Counted from the first letter of the stretch, positions 8,057 through 15,843 are shown. The stretch: 17,929 bases of DNA from Candidatus Zixiibacteriota bacterium (GCA_023132995.1 JAGLXI010000171.1:1-17929), one strand, 5' to 3'. Notes: generated from the letters alone by a model not told the origin. Made by a program: numbers and translations.

Positions 8057-10810
8057 TTAGGGTTTGCGCCCGGCACTGACCAGAACGCAGGCGTCGGTGC
8101 GGAAATAGCGGCCCATGACCCGGCGCACCGAGTCGACTGTCACCTCCGAGAGCGCTTTCAGGTACCGGCTGTCATAACCCGGGCTCCGACCGAGGTACTT
8201 ATCGACAGCCAGATAGTAGGCCTGGTTGATCCGGGAAAGTTTGGCAATGCCCAAGCGTCCCCAGATATGATTGCGGGCGCTGGTGATTTCCGACTGGGTG
8301 GGGCCGTCCAGCTTGAGTTTCTCGATCTCGAGCGTTATGCCGTCTAAGGCCTTCTGGTAGTTGTCCGGAGCGGTGCTGATGACACTGTACTGCCAGCCGA
8401 AATCCTTGTCAAAAACGGCGCCGGCGCCAACCGAGTACGCCAGCCCCTGCTTCTCACGCAGATTGAGATACAGCCGGGTGGACAATACCGATGCGGCAAC
8501 GTTTAGAGCCGCCACATCATCGCTGGCCGCGCCGGGAAGAGGCGAACCGAGATACAGGCTGATCTGCTCACTTTCCAGATCCCGGTGAGCGGTCCGGGTT
8601 TCGTGGATAGGTACAGGACCGGCGACTCCCTGAGCCGGGGGATAGCCTGCGGTCATTCGCCCGAAAACGCGGTCGACCCATCTGCGGATGGTCGCAACTG
8701 GCTTGTTGGTAGTGATCGATAGGATCAGGTTCCCGGGCGAATAGAAGCAGGTGTGGTGCTCGCGGAGGTCTTCGATCGTGATCGAGCCGATTGATTGCGG
8801 TGTGCCGGAAATGGAGCGCGCATACGCGCCGTCGCCAAACATCGTCTCATAAAAGAGGTTACGGGCGACCTTCCGGGGCGATCCCGCGTCTCGGCCGAGT
8901 ATACCAAACATAGAACGACGTACGCTCTCCGCTTCGACAGAGTCGAACGCCGGGTAGAGCAGCATTTCACAGAAAAGGTAGAACCCCTTCTCGGCAAAGG
9001 CGTCGATAGTCTCAAACTTCAGGAATGAGAAGCGACGCGTCGTGTAGCGATCGTCATAAGGAATCCACGGATTATCGTAGAGAGTGACATTGGCGCCGAT
9101 TCCGGCCAGGTCGCGCGAAAGCTCGCGGGCGTTTCTGGTAGCCGTACCTTTCTCGAGGCAGCGTTGAACGAAATCGGTGATGCCTTCCTTACCGTCGGGT
9201 TCGCTCGCTGTCCGGTTTTTGCCCAGGACATTCATCGCGAACACCCTGCTGTCGGGACTGGACTTGATTATCAGCGTCAGGCCGTTTGCCAGTGTCTCGT
9301 AATGGTACTCGGCCGGGTCCTTCAACTCGTAGTCAACAGAATCCGTTTCGGGCCATTCGAGTGGGTAACCGACCGTGAGATCATAGGCGACAAACTGGGC
9401 CGTGTCGAAATATGCGGTGACATCTGCGGCCGGCATTGTCGGCGGTTCCCAGGGTGGGTTCGGCGAATCACCGACCGGCCTGACGATTGTAGCCACGTAG
9501 TCCGGTTCCGCCAGCCATTCTCCCGCGGCCTGACGGCATTGATCCCACGATACCCGGCTCAGCCGATCAGGATAATCCTGAAGGAAGTCCCAGCCCGCGG
9601 ACATCATCATGGGCGCGATGATGAAACTATAGAAATGAAGCTTCTCGGAGTAATAAATGTCGTCACACCTGACGGTCGTCTTGATACCGGCTACCGTCTC
9701 TGGATCCGCTATGTGACCGCTGATGGCTTTGAGTTGGTCTAAGACTGTGGTAAGAATGCCGGCGCTGTTACCAGGCTCGTCAGTGATAACCGATATCTCC
9801 AAGCGGGAGAACTCCTCGCGGGTCGTCAGGCTGACCCCCACTTCCGTGGCCAGCGGACTATCCCCCGCCCTCAGTGCCTTCACCAGCGGCGAGACCCCGT
9901 CCATGGCCAGGTACTGGGTCAGCAGGTCAAACGGCAGATAGGTCGAATCCGTGAAGTGCGGGGCGGCTATGGAGACATTGACATAAGTCGACTTGACATC
10001 GGCCAGAGTGTCGAAGACCTCGGCGCCGACGAGCACGTCCCCAATGGTGACTTCAATGGCGGCGGTATCAGCCGGACTGATGGCTGCGGTACTGTCGGAT
10101 ATAGTCCCGAATATGGACGCCAGCGTCTCACGCATGGCATCGGTCTCGAAGTCGCCTATGATCAGCGCCGTCATGTTGGAGGGGATGTAATAGCGTTTCC
10201 AGTAGTCGACTATCGCCTCGCGGGGGATGTTCTCGATGAAAGACTCGTACCCTAACACCGGTCGGCTGTAGCTGGTGCCCCCATACGCACGGCTTGTGAA
10301 AAACCCCTCGGCGGCGGCCCCAGGTGAATCGGCCGATTGTCTGATTTCCTCAATCACCACTTTTCGCTCTTTGGCCAGCTCATCCTCGGGGAAAACCGAA
10401 TTGAACAACATGTCCGCCTGCACTGTAAGCCCATACTCAATGTACTGATCGGGCATCAGCACCAGGTAGGCAGTCAGGTCTTTGCGTGTGAAGGCGTTGA
10501 TGTATCCCCCGAGGTCACGGATCGAGAGGTCCAGCTCTTTCCGGGTCAGACTGATGGTGCCGTCAAAAAGAAGGTGCTCCAGGAAATGGGTGATGCCGTT
10601 ATCATACCGGGATTCGTATTTGCTACCGGACCTGACAAAGACAACGCTGGCGATCATGGGGGAACTGTGGTTCTCCTTCAGGATAATTTCCATCCCGTTG
10701 GCCAACCGATAGGTCTGCGTTTGAGCCTTTGCACAAAGGGGCAACAGGAGGAATGAAAGGATGCAGCAAAACGCCACCCCGACCGGTGATGAAACTACTC
10801 GACTAATCAT
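8057..10810 (-). CDS. Exported M16 (pitrilysin/insulinase) family zinc peptidase, two-half fusion
   Basis: The 917-residue protein starts with a typical signal peptide: a hydrophobic run, then PLCAKA, with likely cleavage before QTQTY near residue 30. It therefore acts beyond the cytoplasmic membrane. The N-terminal half has the inverted zinc motif HFLEH (residues 75-79) and the distal glutamate pair in ERKVVIEEIRQ (154-155), so it should be catalytic. The C-terminal half begins near residue 503 (YHYETLANGLTLIIK) and repeats the fold, but the motif position reads DFVQR (546-550) and cannot bind zinc. It keeps the LREKQGLAYSVG segment typical of M16 C-terminal domains. The ATG at 10810 is chosen because AGGGAG lies 6 nt upstream (10822-10817) and it puts the signal peptide at the N-terminus; an upstream in-frame start at 10864 would add 18 residues. 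The substrate is unknown. Confidence 0.92.
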   Translation of the reverse strand: MISRVVSSPVGVAFCCILSFLLLPLCAKAQTQTYRLANGMEIILKENHSSPMIASVVFVRSGSKYESRYDNGITHFLEHLLFDGTISLTRKELDLSIRDLGGYINAFTRKDLTAYLVLMPDQYIEYGLTVQADMLFNSVFPEDELAKERKVVIEEIRQSADSPGAAAEGFFTSRAYGGTSYSRPVLGYESFIENIPREAIVDYWKRYYIPSNMTALIIGDFETDAMRETLASIFGTISDSTAAISPADTAAIEVTIGDVLVGAEVFDTLADVKSTYVNVSIAAPHFTDSTYLPFDLLTQYLAMDGVSPLVKALRAGDSPLATEVGVSLTTREEFSRLEISVITDEPGNSAGILTTVLDQLKAISGHIADPETVAGIKTTVRCDDIYYSEKLHFYSFIIAPMMMSAGWDFLQDYPDRLSRVSWDQCRQAAGEWLAEPDYVATIVRPVGDSPNPPWEPPTMPAADVTAYFDTAQFVAYDLTVGYPLEWPETDSVDYELKDPAEYHYETLANGLTLIIKSSPDSRVFAMNVLGKNRTASEPDGKEGITDFVQRCLEKGTATRNARELSRDLAGIGANVTLYDNPWIPYDDRYTTRRFSFLKFETIDAFAEKGFYLFCEMLLYPAFDSVEAESVRRSMFGILGRDAGSPRKVARNLFYETMFGDGAYARSISGTPQSIGSITIEDLREHHTCFYSPGNLILSITTNKPVATIRRWVDRVFGRMTAGYPPAQGVAGPVPIHETRTAHRDLESEQISLYLGSPLPGAASDDVAALNVAASVLSTRLYLNLREKQGLAYSVGAGAVFDKDFGWQYSVISTAPDNYQKALDGITLEIEKLKLDGPTQSEITSARNHIWGRLGIAKLSRINQAYYLAVDKYLGRSPGYDSRYLKALSEVTVDSVRRVMGRYFRTDACVLVSAGRKP

Positions 10811-10878
10811 GGTTTTCTCCCTGTAGAAAACTGACCTGGACAGCTTAAGTCCTTTGCTATTCAATACGATACAAGTCT

Positions 10879-10907
10879 ATGTTAGGAAGCCGCCGGTTCA
10901 AAGTCAA
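10879..10907 (-). promoter_or_regulatory. Promoter of the M16 peptidase gene
   Basis: On the minus strand, TTGACT (10907-10902) is separated by 17 bp from TAACAT (10884-10879). This gives a leader of roughly 60 nt before the ATG at 10810. It is divergent from the promoter at 10927-10954. Confidence 0.6.
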
Positions 10908-10926
10908 CCTTGAGTTGAAAAGGGGA

Positions 10927-10954
10927 TTGACTTGGGCCAGACATGATGTATATT
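10927..10954 (+). promoter_or_regulatory. Promoter of the small exported ORF and probably secDF
   Basis: TTGACT (10927-10932), a 16-bp spacer and TATATT (10949-10954) form a good sigma70-type promoter. Transcription would start near 10961, only about 8 nt before the ATG at 10969 and about 555 nt before secD. No comparable promoter is seen directly upstream of secD. Confidence 0.65.
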
Positions 10955-10968
10955 CGCCCCACTTGGTT

Positions 10969-11412
10969 ATGGAAAGAAAGACTCCAAAGACAGCAGACAC
11001 CGGTCGCCCGACCGCCACGGCTCTGATACTGACCACTGTGGCCATGCTGGCCTTCAGTGGGGCTGACCGAGTGGCAGTTTTCTGCTGCGGCAGCCTGGAT
11101 GATTCTACGTCCGTTACGGCCGGGATTGATTCCCGGCAGCCGAGCCCGCCGACCGGGGAACTCCCCGAGAACATGGTGCCCACCGGCAAGACGAGTACCG
11201 GGCCGACGATTTCTTTTCTGGTTCCGGCTGTCCTCAAGACTGACAGCAATAACGGTCGGGTGAAAATCGCCGGTAACTTATCGACCGAGAGCCGATGTCT
11301 GCTGCTGTCGACCGGGAGTCGAGGCTTCATCTTAGCCACCCCCTGGCTGATTGACTCTGACTTAGGTCGGCAGTTCACCTTGGTCGGAGCGCGACCATCG
11401 GGCACCAGTTAG
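10969..11412 (+). CDS. Small hypothetical exported protein upstream of secDF
   Basis: I do not recognise this 147-residue product. The N-terminus carries several basic residues, then a hydrophobic stretch (about residues 16-30, ALILTTVAMLAFSGA) resembling a Sec signal peptide or a single membrane anchor. The remainder is polar, Ser/Thr/Gly/Pro-rich and without recognised domains, and ends LVGARPSGTS. The ATG at 10969 lies about 8 nt after the predicted transcription start and has no ribosome-binding site, so it would be nearly leaderless. An in-frame ATG at 10879 lies upstream of the promoter and is less likely. secD begins 103 nt after the stop. The location invites comparison with secretion-monitoring leader peptides. 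An antisense frame over the same interval is also open, so coding status is not certain. Confidence 0.45.
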   Translation: MERKTPKTADTGRPTATALILTTVAMLAFSGADRVAVFCCGSLDDSTSVTAGIDSRQPSPPTGELPENMVPTGKTSTGPTISFLVPAVLKTDSNNGRVKIAGNLSTESRCLLLSTGSRGFILATPWLIDSDLGRQFTLVGARPSGTS

Positions 11413-11501
11413 CCGGATTTCCCACTGCCCGTCGGTTCCAGCCGGCACCATCTTCGTCTTTTGATTAGATAAAAGAATTAGTTGTATCGGACCATATTAC
11501 T

Positions 11502-11508
11502 GGAGAGG
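11502..11508 (+). promoter_or_regulatory. Ribosome-binding site of secD
   Basis: GGAGAGG lies 7 nt before the ATG at 11516 and fixes the secD start. It could partly pair with upstream segments (11436-11441 and 11411-11414), as discussed in the findings. Confidence 0.75.
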
Positions 11509-11515
11509 CTCTTAC

Positions 11516-13258
11516 ATGTCCAAAAAGAACTGGCGCGTTATTCTCACAGGAGCGCTGATTATTCTGGCCTTCATTGCCCTGTGGGACACTTACAAACTGT
11601 GGACTATGAGTGATGCCGAGGTGCAGACCATGCAGGATGATGACCCCGGCGCTCTGTTGCATTTGCAGCAGGAAGCCATCCGGCTGGGGCTCGATCTGCA
11701 GGGAGGCATTCACGTTGTACTCAGAGTAAAACTTGAGGAACTGGACAAAGGCGCTCAGACCGACGCCGTAGACCGGGCCATGCAGATCATACGCAACCGC
11801 GTCGACGGCCTGGGGGTTGCTGAACCGACAATCGTCAAGCAGGGCAAGGAGCGCATTATCGTTGATCTGCCCGGATATACCGACGCAAGCCGCGCCGAGG
11901 AGCTGATCGGCCAGACGGCCCTATTGCAGTTCAAGCTGATGGAGACCGCCGACAACGGCAACCTGATTCTGAGTCGGCTCGATTCGGTAATCGCTGAGTA
12001 CGAAGCTGCCAGACGAGGTGAAGTCGCCGATACGGCGGAGGTAGCCGGAACAGATTCGGCCGGCATGATCGATCTGCTGACCGAATCGGAGGCTTCGGCC
12101 CAGACAACGAGCTCCGACCTGATGGCCGAGCTGTTGGGTGACAGCGCCGTGGATACCGCCGATATGTTCGGATTCGACGAAGAGCTCGGGCTTAGCGAGG
12201 ATGAGTCTCCCCTGACCTCCCGGTTGGAACTTGCCTTTTCCAGTCGCACGGGGGCCAGTTGGCCCAGTTTTGCAGTGGCCAAGAATGACCGGGAGCGGAT
12301 CGATCGCTGGCTGGCGTTGCCGGCAGCTGCCAGGGTTATTCCTATCGATGTTCAGTTTGCATGGGGAACCCGGACGGAAATAAGGAATTCCCGGGAAGTC
12401 TACTACCTGTACCTGTTGAAACGAAAAGTACAGTTCCTGGGCAAATATCTCGAGAATATCAGCCTGCGTCGCGATCCCATGAGCGGCTTCGTGGTGAATT
12501 TCAGTCTCTCCGGCGACGGCGCGGCCCGCTTCGCCCAATTGACCGGAGCCAACATAGACAAGCCCCTGGCCATCGTGCTCGATGACAAAGTGGAATCGGC
12601 GCCGTTCATCAACTCCAAGATTCGTCGTCAGGGTCAGATCAGTATGGGTTCCTCGGCGAAAATTGACGATGCCCGCAACATGGAGATCGTTCTCAAGGCA
12701 GGCGCTCTCCCGGCTCCCGTGGAGATCATCGAGAAGAACGTCGTCGGGGCTTCGATGGGCGCCGACTCCATCCGCAAGGGTTTTTCTGCGGCTGTTTTTG
12801 GACTTTTCCTGGTCTTGCTGTTCATCGGCATTTACTACCGCCTGTCGGGCGTTATTGCAGACGTCGGCCTGTTGTTCAATATATTCTTCCTGATGGCGAT
12901 CATGTCCGCCCTGGGCTATACTCTGACAATGCCGGGGATCGCGGGCATCATCCTTACGATCGGTATGTCGGTGGACTCGAACATCCTGATCTTTGAGCGT
13001 ATTCGAGAAGAGTTGCGCACCGGCAAAACGGTGCGGGCCTCAATCGATGCCGGTTACGACCGGGCTTTTGTGGCCATCTTCGACTCTCACGTTACAACGC
13101 TGATTACCGCCGGAGCCCTGTTCCTGTTTGGGTCCGGGCCCATCAAGGGGTTTGCCGTAACCCTGTTCTATGGTATCGTCATTTCGCTGTATACGGCGTT
13201 CGTGATCACCAAGCAGGTCTTTGACTTCCGCAAAGCTTATCGCACGTTGAGCATCTAA
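11516..13258 (+). CDS. secD: Protein translocase subunit SecD
   Basis: SecD works with SecF beside SecYEG and uses the proton (or Na+) gradient to pull exported proteins across the membrane. The 580-residue product has one N-terminal membrane helix (about 7-23), the GLDLQGGIHVVL motif at 58-69, a large periplasmic region, and a block of membrane helices from about residue 422. The conserved ion-pathway aspartate is Asp487 in GMSVDSNILIFERIREEL, matching E. coli Asp519. Residues about 165-235 form an acidic, low-complexity insertion in the periplasmic region, rich in Asp, Glu, Ser, Ala and Thr. secF follows after 18 bp. The upstream small ORF and its promoter may be part of the same transcript. 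Confidence 0.96.
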   Translation: MSKKNWRVILTGALIILAFIALWDTYKLWTMSDAEVQTMQDDDPGALLHLQQEAIRLGLDLQGGIHVVLRVKLEELDKGAQTDAVDRAMQIIRNRVDGLGVAEPTIVKQGKERIIVDLPGYTDASRAEELIGQTALLQFKLMETADNGNLILSRLDSVIAEYEAARRGEVADTAEVAGTDSAGMIDLLTESEASAQTTSSDLMAELLGDSAVDTADMFGFDEELGLSEDESPLTSRLELAFSSRTGASWPSFAVAKNDRERIDRWLALPAAARVIPIDVQFAWGTRTEIRNSREVYYLYLLKRKVQFLGKYLENISLRRDPMSGFVVNFSLSGDGAARFAQLTGANIDKPLAIVLDDKVESAPFINSKIRRQGQISMGSSAKIDDARNMEIVLKAGALPAPVEIIEKNVVGASMGADSIRKGFSAAVFGLFLVLLFIGIYYRLSGVIADVGLLFNIFFLMAIMSALGYTLTMPGIAGIILTIGMSVDSNILIFERIREELRTGKTVRASIDAGYDRAFVAIFDSHVTTLITAGALFLFGSGPIKGFAVTLFYGIVISLYTAFVITKQVFDFRKAYRTLSI

Positions 13259-13276
13259 CGAAGAGGAACTGGAGAT

Positions 13277-14203
13277 ATGTTCAGACTAATTGGTGAAACA
13301 CACATCGACTTCATCGGCGCCCGCAAGATGGCCTTCGTGCTGTCGCTGGGACTTGTTGCGCTGGGTATCTTTGCCTTCGTTATGATTGTTACGGGCAAGG
13401 CCAATCTGGGAATTGATTTCGCGGGCGGCAATATGATCATTGGCTCTTTTGAGCAACCGGTTTTGATTGAGGATCTCCGGGTGGCCACTGCGAGCGAGTT
13501 TCCGGATGTGCAGATAACCGAGCTAAAGAACTTCGAGAAACCGAACGCTTTCATTGTCAAAGTGAAGCGCCCGGAGACCGAGGCCGAGGGAAGAGAAACG
13601 TCATTGAAGCTCAAATCCACCATTGCGGAGTCGTTCGAGGGTAACCACTTCACGGTCGATTCCGAGCACATAATCGGCCCGGCTGTAGGCCAGACCCTTC
13701 GCAGCGATGCTCAGAAAGCAGTGCTGCTGTCCCTGTGCTGTATCGTTCTATACATCTGGGCCCGGTTTGATTTCCGCTCCGGGATTGCCGCCACCATTGC
13801 GACCCTCCACGACGTCCTGACCGTTCTTGGAATCACCTACATTATGGGCCTGGAGTTCGACCTGCTGATCGTAACTGCTCTACTGACCCTGGCCGGGTAT
13901 TCGCTGACCGACACGGTCGTGGTCTTCGACCGCATACGCGAGAACCTGAAGCGTTTTCGCACCAGGGGAGAGTTTGCCTCCGCTGTCAATGCCTCGATCA
14001 ACGAGGTTCTCTCGCGGACGGTCAACACATCGCTGACCACTCTCCTGGTGGTGGGTACGCTGTTCTTCTTCGGTGGCGAAGTCGTGCACGACTTCTCGCT
14101 GGCGCTGATATTGGGTATCCTGGTTGGTACCTACAGTTCGGTCTTTGTCGCCAGCCCGATTGTCGTGGAGTGGGAGGCAAGAAGGCCCAGTCGGTTCAAG
14201 TAG
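13277..14203 (+). CDS. secF: Protein translocase subunit SecF
   Basis: This is the partner of SecD in the RND-like SecDF complex. The 308-residue protein has an N-terminal helix (about 19-39), the GIDFAGGNMI motif at 45-54, a short periplasmic domain, and five C-terminal helices. The conserved TDTVVVFDRIREN segment places Asp212 where E. coli SecF has Asp213. Its length is normal for the family. It begins 18 bp after secD. GGAG at 13271-13274 lies too close to the ATG to be ideal, and AGAGG at 13262-13266 may serve instead. The 245-bp region after the gene holds a strong GC-rich hairpin and the promoter of the next gene. Confidence 0.96.
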   Translation: MFRLIGETHIDFIGARKMAFVLSLGLVALGIFAFVMIVTGKANLGIDFAGGNMIIGSFEQPVLIEDLRVATASEFPDVQITELKNFEKPNAFIVKVKRPETEAEGRETSLKLKSTIAESFEGNHFTVDSEHIIGPAVGQTLRSDAQKAVLLSLCCIVLYIWARFDFRSGIAATIATLHDVLTVLGITYIMGLEFDLLIVTALLTLAGYSLTDTVVVFDRIRENLKRFRTRGEFASAVNASINEVLSRTVNTSLTTLLVVGTLFFFGGEVVHDFSLALILGILVGTYSSVFVASPIVVEWEARRPSRFK

Positions 14204-14246
14204 TTTTCGACAGCGGCTGTTCGCCGGATTTGATGCCCCCAATTTT

Positions 14247-14275
14247 GCCGGGTCGGCTGTACCTGCCGGCCCGGC
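14247..14275 (+). terminator. GC-rich stem-loop after secF, possible terminator
   Basis: GCCGGGTCGGC (14247-14257) and GCCGGCCCGGC (14265-14275) form an 11-bp stem with a single G-U pair around the 7-nt loop TGTACCT. It lies 43 nt after the secF stop. No U-run follows on either strand, so it may act as a weak or factor-assisted terminator, or as an mRNA-end stabiliser. Confidence 0.5.
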
Positions 14276-14348
14276 TTCACGTTAGCTATTGCCAACGGCT
14301 CCATGCGGCGGCCGAATTGACCGCGGCGCCTATACTGCCCATGGCCGA

Positions 14349-14377
14349 TTGACATTGCCGCCGCGATCTGTTATTGT
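14349..14377 (+). promoter_or_regulatory. Promoter of the tyrosine phenol-lyase gene
   Basis: A perfect -35 TTGACA (14349-14354) with a 17-bp spacer is followed by TATTGT (14372-14377), a weaker -10 box. The expected start near 14384 leaves a leader of about 65 nt. No TyrR-type operator was recognised. Confidence 0.6.
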
Positions 14378-14448
14378 ACACCTCGAAACTGAGTCGAGTG
14401 ACATTCGCATTGCAAATCGGAATCTGCCGTAATATGGAGCCTGTTAAT

Positions 14449-15843
14449 ATGAATACGAAAGCACCCCGCAAGAAGTCCTGGGCCGAACCGTTCAAGATCA
14501 AGATGGTCGAACTGATCAAGATGACCAGCTACGAGGATCGCTTCAAGGCGATCAGGGAAGCCGGCTACAATACTTTCCTGCTTCGGTCGAAAGACGTGTA
14601 TATCGACCTGCTGACCGATTCCGGCACCTCGGCCATGTCCGACCGCCAGTGGTCGGGGCTTATGATGGGCGATGAAGCCTACGCCGGCTCGCGCAACTTC
14701 TACCACCTGCGCGATACCGTCGAGGAATACTACAGCTACAAGTACACTGTCCCCGCTCACCAGGGACGTGGCGCCGAACACATTCTCTCCCAGCTTCTGA
14801 TCAAGGAGGGCGACCGGGTGCCGGGCAATATGTACTTCACTACGACCCGGCTGCACCAGGAACTGGCCGGGGGCGTGTTTGTCGATGTCATCATCGATGA
14901 GGCCCATGACCCTGCCAACGAACACCCGTTCAAGGGAAACGTCGATTTCAACAAGCTGGATGCGCTGGTCAATGAGATCGGGGCCAAGCGGATCCCCTAC
15001 GTCTGTATAGCGACCGCCGTCAATATGGCCGGGGGCCAGCCGATATCGCTTGAGAACTTAAGGAAGCTCCGGCAGTGGTGTGATGAACACAAGATCACGA
15101 TCGTTCACGACATGACCCGCGTCGCTGAGAACGCCTATTTCATCAAGGACCGCGAGCCAGGCTGCGCCGACATGTCGATCGCCGAGATCGTCTATGAGAT
15201 ATGTTCCCTGACGGATATCGCCACCATGTCGGCCAAGAAAGACGCCATGGTTAATATCGGCGGTTTCCTGGCCATGAATGACAAGGACCTCTATGACCGG
15301 GCCTGCAATATGGTGGTCGTGTATGAGGGCCTGCATACGTATGGCGGCATGGCCGGGCGCGACATGGAGGCGCTGGCTATCGGCATCACCGAATCGGTGG
15401 ATTACGACCATATCAGGGCGCGCGTGGGCCAGGTGCTTTATCTCGGCGACAGGTTGATCGAGGCGGGCGTGCCTATCGTGCGGCCGGTCGGCGGCCACGC
15501 CGTGTTTCTGGATGCCCGCAATATCCTCTCGCACATCCCGCAGGAGCAGTTCCCGGCGCAGGCGCTGGCGGCGGCCATATATACACAGTCGGGGGTGCGT
15601 TCCATGGAGCGCGGTGCCGTTTCCGCCGGACGCAACAAGGAAACCGGCGAGAACTATATGCCCAAGCTGGAGTTGGTGCGGCTCACGATCCCGCGCCGCG
15701 TCTACACCCAGGCCCACATGGATGTCACGGCCGAGGGTGTTATCGAGGTCTACGAGAACACCGACAAGGTGAAAGGTCTACGCTTTACCTACGAGCCTGA
15801 AGTGCTGCGCTTCTTCCAGGGACGGTTTGAAGAGGTGGAATAG
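14449..15843 (+). CDS. tpl: Tyrosine phenol-lyase (beta-tyrosinase), PLP-dependent
   Basis: The 464-residue cytoplasmic enzyme belongs to the tryptophanase/tyrosine phenol-lyase family of PLP enzymes. Aligned by eye to Citrobacter freundii TPL, the offset is a constant +7. It has the PLP lysine Lys264 (TMSAKKDAM), the cofactor-site Asp221 and Arg224, Tyr78 and the carboxylate-binding Arg411. The residues that separate TPL from tryptophanase are all of the TPL type: Thr131 (TPL Thr124; Asp in tryptophanase), Arg388 in SMERG (TPL Arg381) and Phe455 (TPL Phe448; His in tryptophanase). The predicted reaction is L-tyrosine to phenol, pyruvate and ammonia. The start at 14449 is supported by GGAG at 14436-14439, 9 nt upstream; ATG 14434 and the longer frame from 14374 have no such site. 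Tryptophanase is the main alternative. Confidence 0.85.
   Translation: MNTKAPRKKSWAEPFKIKMVELIKMTSYEDRFKAIREAGYNTFLLRSKDVYIDLLTDSGTSAMSDRQWSGLMMGDEAYAGSRNFYHLRDTVEEYYSYKYTVPAHQGRGAEHILSQLLIKEGDRVPGNMYFTTTRLHQELAGGVFVDVIIDEAHDPANEHPFKGNVDFNKLDALVNEIGAKRIPYVCIATAVNMAGGQPISLENLRKLRQWCDEHKITIVHDMTRVAENAYFIKDREPGCADMSIAEIVYEICSLTDIATMSAKKDAMVNIGGFLAMNDKDLYDRACNMVVVYEGLHTYGGMAGRDMEALAIGITESVDYDHIRARVGQVLYLGDRLIEAGVPIVRPVGGHAVFLDARNILSHIPQEQFPAQALAAAIYTQSGVRSMERGAVSAGRNKETGENYMPKLELVRLTIPRRVYTQAHMDVTAEGVIEVYENTDKVKGLRFTYEPEVLRFFQGRFEEVE

Noticed and set aside
9164..9742. Plus-strand 192-codon frame inside the M16 peptidase gene
   Set aside because: The M16 frame is continuous and matches the family across this region, so this is a shadow frame.
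10857..11405. Open 182-codon minus-strand frame antisense to the small exported ORF
   Set aside because: It has no recognisable signal, domain or ribosome-binding site and would run through the -10/-35 region of the M16 promoter. The plus-strand frame has a promoter and a signal-like N-terminus, so it is preferred, though not proven.
11461..11498. AT-rich segment before secD considered as a separate secD promoter
   Set aside because: TTGATT at 11461 has no acceptable -10 box at 16-18 bp, and CATATT at 11493 would place the start within the ribosome-binding site. A weak promoter cannot be fully excluded.
14374..14448. N-terminal extension of tyrosine phenol-lyase
   Set aside because: The extra residues overlap the promoter and leader, are unlike the family, and lack a ribosome-binding site; the 14449 start has GGAG 9 nt upstream.
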